From positions 168,277,107 to 168,341,106 of the forward strand of contig CP136061.1 of NCBI GenBank assembly GCA_032622095.1: a stretch of DNA of 64,000 bases, in the 5' to 3' direction. Source of the DNA: Siphonodentalium dalli. Taxonomy: Eukaryota; Mollusca; Scaphopoda; Gadilida; Siphonodentaliidae. This document shows, one piece after another, positions 11,545 to 21,388 of the stretch. Below the pieces are notes generated by a model. That model was not told the origin of the DNA, did no database searches, and worked only from the letters and a program-made list of their open reading frames with translations. The translations under genes were made by a program, and so were the position numbers. The first letter of the stretch is position 1; each line of letters starts with the position of its first letter.

Positions 11545-14417
11545 TTGGTATGGATGTTCACCACTATAAGGACATTCAATGTCATCTGTTCAATGTATGC
11601 ACCAGATGACAGTATATCTTGTTTTTGCACTGATTTAAATTTCATTATTTTTGTTCTTTCATTTGGTATTCCACATTATAGACAGGACAGATCTCATTAT
11701 TTTTGTCATTTTGTTTTGTCTTCCAGATTGGAGAGGGTAGAAGATTTCAGATACTCGGAAGCATATAGAAGATGGCCACATCCAAGATAACGCAGCGAAT
11801 CAAATGTCTGGTTATTATTATAGCCCCTTATTAAAAAAGGGTATATTGTTTTGCACGTGTCTGTCCTGACATGCGTTCGCACATCCGCACAATGTATGTT
11901 CAATGTTATAACTTGAACCGTAGTGCTCTGATCTCAATGAAATTTGGTATGGGTGTTCACCACTATAAGGACATTCAATGGCATCTGTCCAATGTATGCA
12001 CCGGACGACAGTATATCTTGTTTTTGCACTGATTTAAATTTCATTATTTTTGTTCTTTCATTTGGTATTCCACATTATAGACAGGACAGATCTCATTATT
12101 TTTGTCATTTTGTTTTGTCTTCCAGATTGGAGAGGGTAGAAGATTTCAGATACTCGGAATCATACAGAAGATGGCCACATCCAAGATAACGCAGCGAATC
12201 AAATGTCTGGTTATTGTTATAGCCCCTTTTTAAAAAAGGTATATTGTTTTGCATCTGTCTGTCCGGACGTTCGTACATACATCCGCCCAATGTCTGTTCA
12301 TGCCATAGTGCTCGGTTCTGAATGAAATTTGATATGGATGTTCCCTACTATGAGTATACTCAGTAGAATATTCCATCGTTTTGTTCAGATTATTCATTCT
12401 AGAGTTATTCATCTTTGTTTATCTGGAAATGTTGGCTTTTTAGTCTGTCTGATGTCTTTTCAGGACATAACTTGAACAATAATGCTCGGTTCTCAATGAT
12501 ATTTGGTATGGATGTTCACCACTATAAGGACATTCAACGTCATCTGTTCAATGTATGCACCGGATGACAGTATATCTTGTTTTTGCACTGATTTAAATTT
12601 CATTATTTTTGTTCTTTCATTTGGTATTCCACATTATAGACAGGACAGATCTCATTATTTTTGTCATTTTGTTTTGTCTTCCAGATTGGAGAGGGTAGAA
12701 GATTTCAGATACTCGGAAGCATATAGAAGATGGCCACATCCAAGATAACGCAGCGAATCAAATGTCTGGTTATTATTATAGCCCCTTATTAAAAAAGGGT
12801 ATATTGTTTTGCACGTGTCTGTCCGGACATGCGTTCGCACATCCGCACAATGTCTGTTCAATGTTATAACTTGAACCGTACTGCTCTGATCTCAATGAAA
12901 TTTGGTATGGGTGTTCACCACTATAAGGACATTCAATGGCATCTGTTCAATGTATGCACCGGACGACAGTATATCTTGTTTTTGCACTGATTTAAATTTC
13001 ATTATTTTTGTTCTTTCATTTTGTATTTCACATTAGGCTGGACAGATCTCATTATTTTTGTCATTCTGTTTTGTCTTCCAGATTGGAGAGGGTACACTAT
13101 TTCAGATACTCGGAAGCATACAGAAGATGGCCACATCCAAGATAATGCAGCGAATCAAATGTCTGTGGTTATTGTTATAGCCCCTTTTTAAAAAAGGTAT
13201 ATTGTTTTGCATCTGTCTGTCCGGACGTTCGTACGTACATCCGCCCAATGTCTGTTCATGCCATAGTGCTCGGTTCTGAATGAAATTTGATATGGATGTT
13301 CCCTACTATGAGTATACTCAGTAGAATATTCCATCGTTTTGTTCAGATTATTCATTCTAGAGTTATTCATCTTTGTTTATCTGGAAATGTTGGCTTTTTA
13401 GTCTGTCTGATGTCTTTTCAGGACATAACTTGAACAATAATGCTCGGTTCTCAATGATATTTGGTATGGGTGTTCACCACTATAAGGACATGCAATGGCA
13501 TCTGTTCAATGTATGCACCGGACGACAGTATATCTTGTTTTTGCACTGATTTAAATTTTATTATTTTTGTTCTTTCATTTGGTATTCCACATTATAGACA
13601 GGACAGATCTCATTATTTTTGTCATTCTGTTTTGTTTTCCAGATTGGAGAGGGTAGAAGATTTCAGATACTCGGAAGCATATAGAAGATGGCCACATCCA
13701 AGATAACGCAGCGAATCAAATGTCTGGTTATTATTATAGCCCCTTATTAAAAAAGGGTATATTGTTTTGCAGTGTCTGTCCTGATATGCGTTCGCACATC
13801 CGCACAATGTATGTTCAATGTTATAACTTGAACCGTAGTGCTCTGATCTCAATGAAATTTGGTATGGGTGTTCACCACTATAAGGACATTCAATGGCATC
13901 TGTCCAATGTATGCACCGGACGACAGTATATCTTGTTTTTGCACTGATTTAAATTTCATTATTTTTGTTCTTTCATTTGGTATTCCACATTATAGACAGG
14001 ACAGATCTCATTATTTTTGTCATTTTGTTTTGTCTTCCAGATTGGAGAGGGTAGAAGATTTCAGATACTCGGAAGCATACAGAAGATGGCCACATCCAAG
14101 ATAACGCAGCGAATCAAATGTCTGGTTATTGTTATAGCCCCTTTTTAAAAAAGGTATATTGTTTTGCATCTGTCTGTCCGGACGTTCGTACGTACATCCG
14201 CCCAATGTATGTTCATGCCATAGTGCTCGGTTCTGAATGAAATTTGATATGGATGTTCCCTACTATGAGTATACTCAGTAGAATATTCCATCGTTTTGTT
14301 CAGATTATTCATTCTAGAGTTATTCATCTTTGTTTATCTGGAAATGTTGGCTTTTTAGTCTGTCTGATGTCTTTTCAGGACATAACTTGAACAATAATGC
14401 TCGGTTCTCAATGATAT
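11545..14417 (+). repeat. Higher-order repeat I, copy 5 (hexamer, 2,873 bp)
   Basis: Monomers start at 11545, 11944, 12503, 12902, 13461 and 13859. All diagnostic variants match copy 1. I saw no private change by eye. Confidence 0.95.
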
Positions 14418-16334
14418 TTGGTATGGATGTTCACCACTATAAGGACATTCAATGTCATCTGTTCAATGTATGCACCAGATGACAGTATATCTTGTTTTTG
14501 CACTGATTTAAATTTCATTATTTTTGTTCTTTCATTTGGTATTCCACATTATAGACAGGACAGATCTCATTATTTTTGTCATTTTGTTTTGTCTTCCAGA
14601 TTGGAGAGGGTAGAAGATTTCAGATACTCGGAAGCATATAGAAGATGGCCACATCCAAGATAACGCAGCGAATCAAATGTCTGGTTATTATTATAGCCCC
14701 TTATTAAAAAAGGGTATATTGTTTTGCACGTGTCTGTCCTGACATGCGTTCGCACATCCGCACAATGTATGTTCAATGTTATAACTTGAACCGTAGTGCT
14801 CTGATCTCAATGAAATTTGGTATGGGTGTTCACCACTATAAGGACATTCAATGGCATCTGTCCAATGTATGCACCGGACGACAGTATATCTTGTTTTTGC
14901 ACTGATTTAAATTTCATTATTTTTGTTCTTTCATTTGGTATTCCACATTATAGACAGGACAGATCTCATTATTTTTGTCATTTTGTTTTGTCTTCCAGAT
15001 TGGAGAGGGTACACTATTTCAGATACTCGGAAGCATACAGAAGATGGCCACATCCAAGATAATGCAGCGAATCAAATGTCTGTGGTTATTGTTATAGCCC
15101 CTTTTTAAAAAAGGTATATTGTTTTGCATCTGTCTGTCCGGACGTTCGTACGTACATCTGCCCAATGTCTGTTCATGCTATAGTGCTCGGTTCTGAATGA
15201 AATTTGATATGGATGTTCCCTACTATGAGTATACTCAGTAGAATATTCCATCGTTTTGTTCAGATTATTCATTCTAGAGTTATTCATCTTTGTTTATCTG
15301 GAAATGTTGGCTTTTTAGTCTGTCTGATGTCTTTTCAGGACATAACTTGAACAATAATGCTCGGTTCTCAATGATATTTGGTATGGGTGTTCACCACTAT
15401 AAGGACATGCAATGGCATCTGTTCAATGTATGCACCGGACGACAGTATATCTTGTTTTTGCACTGATTTAAATTTTATTATTTTTGTTCTTTCATTTGGT
15501 ATTCCACATTATAGACAGGACAGATCTCATTATTTTTGTCATTCTGTTTTGTTTTCCAGATTGGAGAGGGTAGAAGATTTCAGATACTCGGAAGCATATA
15601 GAAGATGGCCACATCCAAGATAACGCAGCGAATCAAATGTCTGGTTATTATTATAGCCCCTTATTAAAAAAGGGTATATTGTTTTGCAGTGTCTGTCCTG
15701 ATATGCGTTCGCACATCCGCACAATGTATGTTCAATGTTATAACTTGAACCGTAGTGCTCTGATCTCAATGAAATTTGGTATGGGTGTTCACCACTATAA
15801 GGACATTCAATGGCATCTGTCCAATGTATGCACCGGACGACAGTATATCTTGTTTTTGCACTGATTTAAATTTCATTATTTTTGTTCTTTCATTTGGTAT
15901 TCCACATTATAGACAGGACAGATCTCATTATTTTTGTCATTTTGTTTTGTCTTCCAGATTGGAGAGGGTAGAAGATTTCAGATACTCGGAAGCATACAGA
16001 AGATGGCCACATCCAAGATAACGCAGCGAATCAAATGTCTGGTTATTGTTATAGCCCCTTTTTAAAAAAGGTATATTGTTTTGCATCTGTCTGTCCGGAC
16101 GTTCGTACGTACATCCGCCCAATGTAAGTTCATGCCATAGTGCTCGGTTCTGAATGAAATTTGATATGGATGTTCCCTACTATGAGTATACTCAGTAGAA
16201 TATTCCATCGTTTTGTTCAGATTATTCATTCTAGAGTTATTCATCTTTGTTTATCTGGAAATGTTGGCTTTTTAGTCTGTCTGATGTCTTTTCAGGACAT
16301 AACTTGAACAATAATGCTCGGTTCTCAATGATAT
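14418..16334 (+). repeat. Higher-order repeat I, copy 6, shortened to four monomers (1,917 bp)
   Basis: The order is A1 (14418), a B1/B2 hybrid (14817-15377, 561 bp), A3 (15378) and B3 (15776). The hybrid carries B1 markers on its left (CACATTATAGACAGG, CATTTTGTTTTG). On its right it carries B2 markers (GTACACTATT, GATAATGCAG, TGTCTGTGGTT). One A2 plus one B equivalent is missing, about 956 bp. This is the expected product of an unequal crossover between B1 and B2. Confidence 0.93.
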
Positions 16335-18405
16335 TTGGTATGGATGTTCACCACTATAAGGACATTCAATGTCATCTGTTCAATGTATGCACCAGATGAC
16401 AGTATATCTTGTTTTTGCACTGATTTAAATTTCATTATTTTTGTTCTTTCATTTGGTATTCCACATTATAGACAGGACAGATCTCATTATTTTTGTCATT
16501 TTGTTTTGTCTTCCAGATTGGAGAGGGTAGAAGATTTCAGATACTCGGAAGCATATAGAAGATGGCCACATCCAAGATAACGCAGCGAATCAAATGTCTG
16601 GCTATTATTATAGCCCCTTATTAAAAAAGGGTATATTGTTTTGCACGTGTCTGTCCTGACATGCGTTCGCACATCCGCACAATGTATGTTCAATGTTATA
16701 ACTTGAACCGTAGTGCTCTGATCTCAATGAAATTTGGTATGGGTGTTCACCACTATAAGGACATTCAATGGCATCTGTCCAATGTATGCACCGGACGACA
16801 GTATATCTTGTTTTTGCACTGATTTAAATTTCATTATTTTTGTTCTTTCATTTGGTATTCCACATTATAGACAGGACAGATCTCATTATTTTTGTCATTT
16901 TGTTTTGTCTTCCAGATTGGAGAGGGTAGAAGATTTCAGATACTCGGAAGCATACAGAAGATGGCCACATCCAAGATAACGCAGCGAATCAAATGTCTGG
17001 TTATTGTTATAGCCCCTTTTTAAAAAAGGTATATTGTTTTGCATCTGTCTGTCCGGACGTTCGTACATACATCCGCCCAATGTCTGTTCATGCCATAGTG
17101 CTCGGTTCTGAATGAAATTTGATATGGATGTTCCCTACTATGAGTATACTCAGTAGAATATTCCATCGTTTTGTTCAGATTATTCATTCTAGAGTTATTC
17201 ATCTCTGTTTATCTGGAAATGTTGGCTTTTTAGTCTGTCTGATGTCTTTTCAGGACATAACTTGAACAATAATGCTCGGTTCTCAATGATATTTGGTATG
17301 GATGTTCACCACTATAAGGACATTCAATGTCATCTGTTCAATGTATGCACCGGATGACAGTATATCTTGTTTTTGCACTGATTTAAATTTCATTATTTTT
17401 GTTCTTTCATTTGGTATTCCACATTATAGACAGGACAGATCTCATTATTTTTGTCATTTTGTTTTGTCTTCCAGATTGGAGAGGGTAGAAGATTTCAGAT
17501 ACTCGGAAGCATATAGAAGATGGCCACATCCAAGATAACGCAGCGAATCAAATGTCTGGTTATTATTATAGCCCCTTATTAAAAAAGGGTATATTGTTTT
17601 GCACGTGTCTGTCCGGACATGCGTTCGCACATCCGCACAATGTCTGTTCAATGTTATAACTTGAACCGTACTGCTCTGATCTCAATGAAATTTGGTATGG
17701 GTGTTCACCACTATAAGGACATTCAATGGCATCTGTTCAATGTATGCACCGGACGACAGTATATCTTGTTTTTGCACTGATTTAAATTTCATTATTTTTG
17801 TTCTTTCATTTTGTATTTCACATTAGGCAGGACAGATCTCATTATTTTTGTCATTCTGTTTTGTCTTCCAGATTGGAGAGGGTACACTATTTCAGATACT
17901 CGGAAGCATACAGAAGATGGCCACATCCAAGATAATGCAGCGAATCAAATGTCTGTGGTTATTGTTATAGCCCCTTTTTAAAAAAGGTATATTGTTTTGC
18001 ATCTGTCTGTCCGGACGTTCGTACGTACATCCGCCCAATGTCTGTTCATGCCATAGTGCTCGGTTCTGAATGAAATTTGATATGGATGTTCCCTACTATG
18101 AGTATACTCAGTAGAATATTCCATCGTTTTGTTCAGATTATTCATTCTAGAGTTATTCATCTTTGTTTATCTGGAAATGTTGGCTTTTTAGTCTGTCTGA
18201 TGTCTTTTCAGGACATAACTTGAACAATAATGCTCGGTTCTCAATGATATTTGGTATGGGTGTTCACCACTATAAGGACATGCAATGGCATCTGTTCAAT
18301 GTATGCACCGGACGACAGTATATCTTGTTTTTGCACTGATTTAAATTTTATTATTTTTGTTCTTTCATTTGGTATTCCACATTATAGACAGGACAGATCT
18401 CATTA
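16335..18405 (+). repeat. Higher-order repeat I, copy 7, left part (interrupted by an insertion)
   Basis: Monomers are A1 (16335), B1 (16734), A2 (17293), B2 (17692) and the first 155 bp of A3 (18251-18405). It lacks several variants fixed in copies 1-5: B1 reads CGGAAGCATAC, A2 reads ATTCAATGTC, and B2 reads CATTAGGCAGG. These states are shared with the satellite to the right, so this copy sits at the divergent edge of the homogenised array. The A3 monomer resumes at 20587, and 155 + 243 bp gives the normal 398-bp A3 length. Confidence 0.93.
18403..18405. other. Left target-site duplication (TTA) of the 2.18 kb insertion
   Basis: TTA occurs here and again at 20584-20586. An uninterrupted A3 has a single TTA at this point (for example within CTCATTATTTTTGTCATTCTG split at TTA). 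A 2-bp TA duplication would fit equally well. Confidence 0.7.
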
Positions 18406-18423
18406 CGCCACCGTAGTGTGGTG
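18406..18423. other. Terminal hairpin of the insertion
   Basis: CGCCAC and GTGGTG flank the 6-base loop CGTAGT. Five of six positions pair by Watson-Crick rules and the sixth as G-T. The hairpin sits exactly at the left terminus of the inserted block. Confidence 0.5.
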
Positions 18424-18606
18424 TTTCTAGCTTTTGGTTTTTTGATATCGCATGGTCGATCGATAATTCACTGGGTGATTGTACATTCGGCAAACCTCGT
18501 CAGATTCCGTCACCGTTTCATCGTACCGATAATTACGAGAGTACAACTAAGATTGGCACATGTGTTTACGTCACCGGTGTAATTGTGGGGACATGCTTCT
18601 ATTATG

Positions 18607-18663
18607 AAGGTTTGCTATCCCGAAGGTCCGCTATTCCGAAGGTTCTCTATTCCGAAGGTTTTT
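18607..18663. repeat. 16-bp minisatellite, block 1 (CTATTCCGAAGGTT type)
   Basis: About three to four tandem units of the form GCTATTCCGAAGGTTC, with small changes such as TATCCCGAAGGTCC. The same unit recurs at 19089-19210, about 490 bp downstream, as part of a larger internal duplication. Confidence 0.85.
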
Positions 18664-18745
18664 GTTATTTTTAGGTTAATTCTATATTTTAAAGTATTGA
18701 GACTAATTTGAGAGGGTTCATTTTCACAAAGATTCTTTATATGGA

Positions 18746-18782
18746 GTGTGCGCTCACATCCGAACTGATCATGCGCGCACAC
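18746..18782. other. Stem-loop, 8-bp stem
   Basis: GTGTGCGC (18746-18753) and GCGCACAC (18775-18782) are perfect inverted repeats separated by a 21-base loop. The second copy of the internal duplication lacks this segment. Confidence 0.55.
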
Positions 18783-19088
18783 CGATACAGATACAGATGG
18801 AAATAACTTAACTTAGAACATTAAATGTGATTTTGTTTTGTTTTCGCTGGTTTTCTTGAGATTTTATGTCATTACGTGGGCCCATACCTTTGAATTCTTG
18901 GCATATACTATGAATGTTGTGGTATATATGGACCCTCCCGCATTGGGACATGACATAGGTTCAGTTGACTTAAGTGGTGTTCTGTGTGTGCTCCAATTTG
19001 GAGTTCAATATTTTAAGGGCCAAGTTTAGAATTTTATGGGTCCATAATTTTGAACTCTGGGCATATAATATGAATATTGGGGGGCATG

Positions 19089-19210
19089 TCTCTATTCCGA
19101 AGGTTCACTATCCCGAAGGTCCACTATTCCGAAATTTCTCTGAATGTTCGCTATTCCGAAGGTTCACCAATCCGAAGGTTCGTTATTCCGAAGGTTCTGT
19201 GTTCCAAAGA
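19089..19210. repeat. 16-bp minisatellite, block 2 (CTATTCCGAAGGTT type)
   Basis: About seven to eight degenerate units of TCTATTCCGAAGGTTC lie in tandem. One is shortened (TCTGAATGTTC) and one ends in GAAATTTC. Read as protein it gives a repetitive PKVRYSEGS-like frame, which follows from the 16-bp repeat and is not evidence of a gene. Confidence 0.85.
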
Positions 19211-19360
19211 TTTTTTTTATTTGAAGGTTAATTCTATATTCTAAAGTAACGAGAGGGTTCATTATCACGAAGATTCTTTTTATGAAGGAAATAACGTAAA
19301 ACATTAAATGTGATTTTGTTTTGTTTTCGAGGGTTTTCTTGAGTTTAATGTCATTACGTA

Positions 19361-19825
19361 TGACCTTATTTCTCATTACATATTCACGCCAAGGAGCCCA
19401 CACAATTGCTATGTTACGATGCGATTTAATGTGATTATGTGTGACCTAATATCTCAATAATCTGAGGCAAGATTACGCCTGCTAAAGGCGAATTATAACA
19501 GTTGGGGGTATAACGCTCAATAAATACTGGAGGCTATAACAAACTGCGCAGTAGAATATCGCTGAATGGACGAGTATGAGATGAGCCTAAATGCAATTGT
19601 GACTTTGTTTAAAGGCCCACTTAATTTTCGAGTCATTAATTTTTTATAGTATATACGGTTTTAATAACAATTTATGCCATAAAATTTGAATAAACTACTA
19701 TAATTCATCACCATTTGAAAGGCAGAATACTTCTATCTCCTAGTTTGAAACACCTTCAAAATACCGCGTCGTATATCTAGCAATTAGCAACCAACATGTC
19801 CTCCTCAGCTTTCCATAGAATTCAA
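19361..19825. other. Unique AT-rich stretch inside the insertion, no gene seen
   Basis: About 465 bp between the two repeat modules. I find no long reading frame, RNA gene or strong motif here. It contains the 10-bp palindrome ACTGCGCAGT at about 19544, a sequence also found near the inner end of the right TIR of the other transposon (about 44622). With so short a match, a relationship is not supported. Confidence 0.5.
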
Positions 19826-20335
19826 CGTAATTTGATACTTATGGGTATTTGTGTCCGGGAAGTGTTTTGAACGGGTCAAATCGTGACCCCGACCTGACCT
19901 TGACCATTAAAACTGTCAATGCAAGGTCAATTTGGGTAAAACGGACAAATTTCGGCGAAATTTGATACCTAGGGATACTTTGGTCCGAGGAGAGTTTTGA
20001 ACGGGTCAAATCGTGACCTCGGCCTGACCTTGACCTTCAATATGGCCAATCAAAGGTCAACTCGGATAAAACGGATAGATTTCGACGAAATTTGATACCT
20101 ATGGGTACTTTTGTCGGGGGGGGGGGGGGTGTTTTGGACGGGTCAAATCGTGTCTCTGACCTTACCTTGACCTTCAAAATTGTTAATTAAAGGTCAAGTT
20201 GGGTAAAACGGACGGATTTCGACGAAATTTGATACCTATGGGTAGTTTTCTACGGGTGGGGGTGTTTTGGACTGGACAAATCATGACCCTGACCTGACCT
20301 TGACTTTCGAAATAGTCAATTGAAGGTCAAATCGC
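19826..20335. repeat. 130-137-bp tandem repeat, four copies, with GACCTTGACC cores
   Basis: The phrase TTTGATAC-TA-GG-TA recurs at 19831, 19961, 20091 and 20228. Each is followed by GTTTTGAACGGGTCAAATCG, CTGACCTTGACC (degenerate in copy 3), and AAAGGTCAA--GG-TAAAACGG. The third copy is longer because of a run of 14 G at 20116-20129. The last copy is truncated after GAAGGTCAAATCG. The core reads on the minus strand as TCAAGGTCA, the extended half-site form known for NR5A/ERR-type nuclear receptors. Any binding is inference. Confidence 0.85.
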
Positions 20336-20583
20336 ACCTTTCACCGGAAAGCAGATGGGAAACAGCCCGGGTGAAGTCGGGCCTATCAGCTTGTGTAATA
20401 AAGAAGACAGTTTGATGAAAGTAATGTATGCCACGAGAAACGGGAAAACTTGAAATATGGAAGTACGCAAATTTCCCGCATAAAATTTGAAAGCTAGTTT
20501 ATAGAATAATTGTATTATTATTTATATTTATGGCTAATAATACGATCTTGGTGGCGTTACCATTTCTGACTATGGTTTTCTTG

Positions 20584-20586
20584 TTA
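20584..20586. other. Right target-site duplication (TTA) of the 2.18 kb insertion
   Basis: This is the second copy of TTA. The satellite continues directly with TTTTTGTCATTCTG at 20587. Confidence 0.7.
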
Positions 20587-21388
20587 TTTTTGTCATTCTG
20601 TTTTGTTTTCCAGATTGGAGAGGGTAGAAGATTTCAGATACTCGGAAGCATATAGAAGATGGCCACATCCAAGATAACGCAGCGAATCAAATGTCTGGTT
20701 ATTATTATAGCCCCTTATTAAAAAAGGGTATATTGTTTTGCAGTGTCTGTCCTGATATGCGTTCGCACATCCGCACAATGTATGTTCAATGTTATAACTT
20801 GAACCGTAGTGCTCTGATCTCAATGAAATTTGGTATGGGTGTTCACCACTATAAGGACATTCAATGGCATCTGTCCAATGTATGCACCGGACGACAGTAT
20901 ATCTTGTTTTTGCACTGATTTAAATTTCATTATTTTTGTTCTTTCATTTGGTATTCCACATTATAGACAGGACAGATCTCATTATTTTTGTCATTTTGTT
21001 TTGTCTTCCAGATTGGAGAGGGTAGAAGATTTCAGATACTCGGAAGCATACAGAAGATGGCCACATCCAAGATAACGCAGCGAATCAAATGTCTGGTTAT
21101 TGTTATAGCCCCTTTTTAAAAAAGGTATATTGTTTTGCATCTGTCTGTCCGGACGTTCGTACGTACATCCGCCCAATGTATGTTCATGCCATAGTGCTCG
21201 GTTCTGAATGAAATTTGATATGGATGTTCCCTACTATGAGTATACTCAGTAGAATATTCCATCGTTTTGTTCAGATTATTCATTCTAGAGTTATTCATCT
21301 TTGTTTATCTGGAAATGTTGGCTTTTTAGTCTGTCTGATGTCTTTTCAGGACATAACTTGAACAATAATGCTCGGTTCTCAATGATAT
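20587..21388 (+). repeat. Higher-order repeat I, copy 7, right part
   Basis: This is the remaining 243 bp of the interrupted A3 monomer (to 20829), then a complete B3 (20830-21388). It marks the last unit of the regular 2,873-bp register. Confidence 0.92.

Larger units (their letters stand above)
18590..19360. repeat. Internal partial tandem duplication (offset about 493 bp)
   Basis: The segment from GGACATGCTTCTATTATG (18591) through the minisatellite, AGGTTAATTCTATATT, GAGGGTTCATT, ACATTAAATGTGATTTTG and GTCATTACG (to about 18877) is repeated in the same order from about 19083 to 19358. The first copy has an extra stretch of about 50 bp around the stem-loop at 18746. A smaller segment at 18886-18921 (TTTGAATTCTTGGCATATAC) is echoed at 19048-19077 (TTTTGAACTCTGGGCATATA). 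Confidence 0.75.
18406..20583. mobile_element. 2,178-bp inserted non-coding element, TTA target duplication, class uncertain
   Basis: This block interrupts an A3 monomer cleanly. The satellite stops at ...CAGATCTCATTA (18405) and resumes at TTATTTTTGTCATTCTG (20584), so TTA is present on both sides and removing the block restores a 398-bp monomer. The left terminus is CGCCACC. Its reverse complement GGTGGCG lies at 20550-20556, 27 bp inside the right end, so the inverted repeats are short and asymmetric. The interior holds a 16-bp CCGAAGG minisatellite in two blocks, a larger internal duplication, and four copies of a 130-137-bp repeat. It encodes nothing I recognise. A TTA target fits PIF/Harbinger-type DNA transposons. 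Subterminal inverted repeats, a terminal hairpin and central tandem repeats also recall Helentron-associated non-autonomous elements. Neither class is proven. Confidence 0.75.

Noticed and set aside
1-18402. rDNA or other tandem gene cluster
   Set aside because: No rRNA-like, histone-like or snRNA-like sequence is seen in the monomers. The unit is AT-rich and non-coding.
18838-19231. Frames of 63 and 85 codons in the 2.18-kb insertion
   Set aside because: The second is mostly the 16-bp minisatellite read as protein (PKV-YSEGS repeats). The first has no recognisable features.
19544-19553. Link between the two transposons through the shared palindrome ACTGCGCAGT
   Set aside because: A single 10-bp palindrome is too short to show common origin, and the ends and target duplications differ.
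18406-20586. Canonical Helitron
   Set aside because: The left end is CGCC and not TC. The right end is CTTG and not CTRR. Only a Helentron-like alternative stays open.
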